Shown here in pieces: positions 14,429 to 17,177 of a DNA stretch of 17,177 bases. The stretch is taken from assembly GCA_020025375.1 (NCBI GenBank), contig JAHHSF010000012.1, forward strand, positions 1 to 17,177, given 5' to 3'. This DNA comes from Oscillospiraceae bacterium. Lineage in GTDB: Bacteria; Bacillota; Clostridia; Oscillospirales; Oscillospiraceae. The notes below the pieces were generated by a model. The model worked only from the letters and a program-made list of their open reading frames with translations. It had not been told where the DNA came from and made no database searches. Positions within the stretch are counted from its first letter, which is position 1. Each line of letters opens with the position of its first letter. Made by a program: the position numbers and the translations under genes.

Positions 14429-15637
14429 TCACTGTTCGGAGGGCCACTCCACCGTCTTTCCGATCTCCTCCCGGCACTCGGCCAGCAGGCGGGCGGTGAG
14501 CAGTCCATTCTCTTCCACCACGCTTACCTCGCTTTTCAGGACCTCACCCTCCCCAATGAGGATGGCGAGGCGGCGGCGAAGCCGCTCCTCCAGCATCTTT
14601 GCCGCCCCCTCTTTGTCAATAGGGGCGGAGAGGAGCTCGGTCTCCCGGACGGTCTCCACCGCCATGCGAAGAGGCAGGGTCCGGCCGCCGGGCAGGGTCA
14701 GCGGATGTACTTCAATTATTTTATCATACTCGGCAAAGGTAATTCCAGTGTTTTTGTAAAAATTCACCCGCTTTCCCAGCAGGTCCAGGGCGTAAAACTT
14801 CTTCTCCCGACCGGTGGGGTTCTTCACCATGGTCTCCAGGGGAAGGCTGGCCGTGAGGGTCCGCCAGGTGCGGGCCTCGATACGTCCTTCCGACCGGACC
14901 GCCCGTCCCCCGGCATCGGTGATCTGGCTGTATTCCGGCACCTTCACCGGCACCCAGCCGGAGATAAGCACATCCCCGGCCACCACCGTGTCCCCCTCCT
15001 CAAAGAGGGGCTTGCCGCTCCAGGTCTCAAAGTGGAGGATGATACCTGTGGCCTCGGCCACCACGTCGGCGGGGATCCGGCTGTCCTCCAGAGGCGGTTT
15101 GGGAAACCGCTCCCGGACCAGCACCTGGGCCTGGGTCCCATGGAGATTGATGGCCATCCAGGCAAGGTCCTCCAGGGCCAGCAGGGCCTTCTGAGCCACG
15201 GCCCCCTCGTCCAGAGCGGGGCCGAAGGCACCGGGCCGCACCCCCTGCCGGCGGAGCTCTGCCAGGATGACCGCCGTGGGGACGGTTTCGTTCCCCTCCA
15301 CCTCCACCGTCAGGATGAACTGGCTGAAGAAGAGGACTGCCACGGCGGCGAAGAAGAGCCCTATCAGCAGGGCGTACCGCCGCCGCACCCGGGCCAGGAA
15401 AAAGGGCAGGCCCTCCCGCTGTTCCCCCGTGACCTCGCAGAGGAGGCGGGCGGCCACGGCCTCCGTTTTTTTTCGGTCCCGCGCATGAATCTTGAGCCGC
15501 AGGGTCGTGGAGTCCACCGGCTCCGCCCCCCAAAAGAGAATATTTTGGGCGGCCAGGGCGTTGAGGAACCGCTCCGGATAGGCTCCGGCCACCGTGAGGC
15601 AGACCACCCCCTGGGCCTTATGCAGGATCTGTTTCAT
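14429..15637 (-). CDS. yqfD: Sporulation protein YqfD
   Basis: YqfD is a membrane-associated sporulation protein made in the mother cell under sigma-E in Bacillus; its molecular role is not known. The 402-residue protein has a cytosolic N-terminal region (1-85), one transmembrane segment (88-109, with LLIGLFFAAVAVLFFSQFIL), then an extracytoplasmic region with VEGNETVP (112-119) and several beta-rich blocks such as LFEEGDTVVAGDVLISG. The start ATG lies one base after the yqfC stop, so translation is coupled. Length and topology match the family. The family assignment is by its overall layout plus the adjacent yqfC and phoH. Confidence 0.92.
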   Translation of the reverse strand: MKQILHKAQGVVCLTVAGAYPERFLNALAAQNILFWGAEPVDSTTLRLKIHARDRKKTEAVAARLLCEVTGEQREGLPFFLARVRRRYALLIGLFFAAVAVLFFSQFILTVEVEGNETVPTAVILAELRRQGVRPGAFGPALDEGAVAQKALLALEDLAWMAINLHGTQAQVLVRERFPKPPLEDSRIPADVVAEATGIILHFETWSGKPLFEEGDTVVAGDVLISGWVPVKVPEYSQITDAGGRAVRSEGRIEARTWRTLTASLPLETMVKNPTGREKKFYALDLLGKRVNFYKNTGITFAEYDKIIEVHPLTLPGGRTLPLRMAVETVRETELLSAPIDKEGAAKMLEERLRRRLAILIGEGEVLKSEVSVVEENGLLTARLLAECREEIGKTVEWPSEQ

Positions 15638-15638
15638 C

Positions 15639-15920
15639 TCACATCAGCTCCACTGCCAAAATCTGCCCGGTAATGAGTAGCTCCGCTGCGTTCATCACAC
15701 GGAGCTGAAGGCCCTCCCCCCGGACACGGATGACCATTTTCCCGCCCCCTACATGAATCTCCTCCGTCCCATAGGCCAGGATGCCCCGGTGGTTTTCGAT
15801 CCGCAACTCCCTGTCCCCGATCAGGGACAGGTGGGGCAGGCCTGCAACCCCATCGGCGGGCAAGTCCAGGCCATTGGCCGCCTTTTCCAGCAGACCCTCT
15901 TTCCGCCGCTTTCCCTCCAT
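15639..15920 (-). CDS. yqfC: Sporulation protein YqfC (YabP/YqfC family)
   Basis: The 93-residue soluble protein belongs to the YabP/YqfC family: LPHLSLIGDRELRIENHRGI (28-47) and a C-terminal block with IRVRGEGLQLRVM and ELLITGQI, typical of this all-beta fold. In Bacillus it is a sigma-E-controlled gene cotranscribed with yqfD and needed for normal sporulation. The start ATG has GGGGGTGAGG immediately upstream. It is the first gene of the operon running to recO, and it diverges from ylbJ across 108 bases that hold two sigma-E-like promoters. Confidence 0.93.
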   Translation of the reverse strand: MEGKRRKEGLLEKAANGLDLPADGVAGLPHLSLIGDRELRIENHRGILAYGTEEIHVGGGKMVIRVRGEGLQLRVMNAAELLITGQILAVELM

Positions 15921-15941
15921 GCCCTCACCCCCTGTCCCGAC

Positions 15942-15970
15942 AGTCTATGTGGGGCCGGGCTTGTCCTTGC
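15942..15970 (-). promoter_or_regulatory. Candidate sigma-E promoter of yqfC operon
   Basis: On the minus strand the -10 CATAGACT (15942-15949) matches the sigma-E consensus CATACAMT in 7 of 8 positions. Fourteen bases upstream lies GCAAGGA (15964-15970), which fits KMATATT only in its first three positions. The start site would be near 15935, leaving a leader of about 15 bases with the ribosome-binding site. Confidence 0.45.
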
Positions 15971-15980
15971 CTGTCCACCC

Positions 15981-16009
15981 GCATATGGGGGGCAAGTCAG
16001 TCATACCCT
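15981..16009 (+). promoter_or_regulatory. Candidate sigma-E promoter of ylbJ
   Basis: GCATATG (15981-15987) matches the sigma-E -35 KMATATT in 6 of 7 positions. After exactly 14 bases CATACCCT (16002-16009) matches the -10 CATACAMT in 7 of 8. The start site would be near 16016, at the ribosome-binding site AGGAGG, giving a leader of about 13 bases. ylbJ is sigma-E-controlled in Bacillus. Confidence 0.6.
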
Positions 16010-16028
16010 TGGGGCAGGAGGGATGGCC

Positions 16029-17177
16029 ATGTTATCCAAATGTTTATCCAACGCTAGGGCGAGGGACGCCCTCACCGGGGCAGCCCTGATTCTCTGTGTC
16101 GCCGCCCTGGTCCTCTTCCCCACCCAGGCGGTGGAGGCGGCCAAGGACGGCCTTCTCCTGTGCTATAACGTCATCATCCCCTCCCTCTTCCCCTTCTTCG
16201 TCCTCTCCACCCTGGTGGTGGAGCTGGGGCTGGTCTCCTACCTGGGAAAGCTCCTGGCCCCCCTGATGCGGCCCCTGTTCCGGGTCCCCGGTGAGGGGGG
16301 CACCGCCCTTGCCCTGGGCTTCGTGGGGGGCTACCCCGTGGGGGCGAGGACCACCCTCTCCCTCTACGAGAAGGGGCTGTGCACCAAGACCGAGGCCGAG
16401 CGGATGCTGGCCTTCTGCAACAACTCGGGCCCCGCTTTCATTCTGGGGGTGGTGGGAGCGGGAATCTTCTCCAACAGCAAGACCGGCCTTCTCCTCTACC
16501 TGGCCCACGCCGCCGCTTCGGTCTGCGTGGGGCTCCTTTTCCGCTTCTATCGGGGAACGGATGGGAAGCGGGCCCCGGTGGCCTCCGGCCCCCGGTTCGA
16601 GTCTCCCCTGCTCACGGCGGCCTTTACCGGGTCGGTAAAGGCCGCCTTCCAGTCCACCCTGAACATCTGTGCCTTTGTGGTCTTTTTCACCGTGGTGATC
16701 CGCCTGCTCACCCTCATCGGAGCGATCCCCGCCCTGGGGCGGCTTTTGGCTCCCCTGCTGGCCCCCCTGGGATTTCCGCCCCAGTTTGGGGAGCATCTCC
16801 TCACCGGCCTTGTGGAGCTCTCCTCCGGGGTATGGACCCTGTCCGGGAGCGGGAACGAAACAGGACGGCTGGAGCTGGCCGCCTTCATGCTGGGGTGGGC
16901 GGGGCTGTCCGTTCACTGCCAGGTTCTCTCCTTCGTGGGAGGGAGCGGTTTGTCCGTGCGCCCATACTTTGTGGGAAAGCTCCTCCACGGCGGCCTTTCC
17001 GCCCTCTTCATTGCGGGGCTGGTCCACCTCTTTCCCACGGCTGTGCCCGTATCGGTCACCCTGGCAGAACAGGTGGAGGATCTCACCCACCTGGACTTTT
17101 CCACCGCCCTCACCCTCTCCACCACCGCCGCCTTCCTGGTCTGGCTGGTCTTTTTTCTCCTGGCCCTCTACGCCATG
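16029..17177 (+). CDS. ylbJ: Sporulation integral membrane protein YlbJ (3' end outside window)
   Basis: The frame stays open to the last base, giving 383 residues without a stop; the family is about 400, so the protein is nearly complete. YlbJ is a polytopic mother-cell membrane protein needed for spore cortex formation, related to nucleoside-transporter gate domains. Visible are many hydrophobic segments, plus the conserved blocks NVIIPSLFPFFVLS (about 45-58), GFVGGYPVGA (about 95-104), FCNNSGPAFILGVVG (about 130-144), and in the second half VELSSGVWTLS and GLSVHCQV. I start at ATG 16029, with AGGAGG 7 bases upstream; an in-frame ATG at 16023 is only 1 base from that site. In Bacillus ylbJ follows rsmD-coaD; here it stands divergent from yqfC, about 12.6 kb away from coaD. 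Confidence 0.92.
   Translation, partial: MLSKCLSNARARDALTGAALILCVAALVLFPTQAVEAAKDGLLLCYNVIIPSLFPFFVLSTLVVELGLVSYLGKLLAPLMRPLFRVPGEGGTALALGFVGGYPVGARTTLSLYEKGLCTKTEAERMLAFCNNSGPAFILGVVGAGIFSNSKTGLLLYLAHAAASVCVGLLFRFYRGTDGKRAPVASGPRFESPLLTAAFTGSVKAAFQSTLNICAFVVFFTVVIRLLTLIGAIPALGRLLAPLLAPLGFPPQFGEHLLTGLVELSSGVWTLSGSGNETGRLELAAFMLGWAGLSVHCQVLSFVGGSGLSVRPYFVGKLLHGGLSALFIAGLVHLFPTAVPVSVTLAEQVEDLTHLDFSTALTLSTTAAFLVWLVFFLLALYAM

Noticed and set aside
13877..15673. Open frame of about 598 codons on the + strand
   Set aside because: It lies antisense to phoH and yqfD. Its composition (Gly, His, Gln, Leu rich, no motif) is that of a mirror frame caused by strong G/C bias at third positions.
16044..17090. 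Open frame of about 348 codons on the minus strand
   Set aside because: It is antisense to ylbJ, which has clear family motifs and a good ribosome-binding site. The minus frame is low-complexity Gly/Gln/Glu-rich.
1..17177. Search for CRISPR arrays, insertion sequences, prophage genes, tRNA/rRNA, and toxin-antitoxin or defence genes
   Set aside because: I saw no regular direct repeats, terminal inverted repeats with transposase, tRNA cloverleaf or defence-gene motifs; all coding space is taken by core genes.

Overview
The window comes from a high-GC, endospore-forming, low-GC-lineage-type Firmicute (class Clostridia). The best guess is an Oscillospiraceae gut bacterium related to Flavonifractor, Intestinimonas or Pseudoflavonifractor. 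This rests on the sporulation genes (yqfC, yqfD, ylbJ), the Gram-positive core gene order and the strong G/C bias at third codon positions, not on any database match. It reads as chromosomal core. I see no insertion sequence, phage gene, CRISPR array, tRNA or rRNA. No stretch over 300 bases lacks a gene; the longest gaps are about 196 bases (phzF to recO) and 130 bases (HPr to mutS2).

Layout. The 3' end of ftsZ enters on the + strand (2-571) and converges on a long block of minus-strand genes, with a shared terminator at 582-613. Read in the direction of transcription (right to left), the minus block has four parts. (a) A sporulation and RNA-metabolism operon: yqfC, yqfD, phoH, an unknown membrane protein, ybeY, era, recO, closed by a hairpin at 10594-10625. 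(b) A phzF-family gene followed by mutS2. (c) A single HPr gene with its own promoter and terminator. (d) uvrC with a strong extended -10 promoter, then a DUF4358-transglutaminase lipoprotein, rsmD, coaD, a coiled-coil protein and a free-standing alanyl-tRNA editing protein. At the right edge ylbJ starts on the + strand, divergent from yqfC, and runs off the window.

How the genes work together. Block (a) combines mother-cell sporulation genes with 16S rRNA maturation and quality control (ybeY, era, phoH) and recombination repair (recO). Block (d) combines excision repair, 16S rRNA methylation and CoA synthesis. The yqfC/ylbJ intergenic region carries two back-to-back elements resembling sigma-E promoters, which fits the mother-cell role of both genes in Bacillus.

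Most of the window is ordinary. The points most worth a second look are the divergent sigma-E-like promoters, a cryptic hydrophobic small reading frame between ybeY and era where dgkA and cdd sit in Bacillus, the unknown membrane protein where pgpH sits in Bacillus, the two-domain lipoprotein, a pair of near-identical 15-bp hairpins, and an FtsZ tail without the usual IPxFLR peptide. I found no convincing undescribed multi-gene system.
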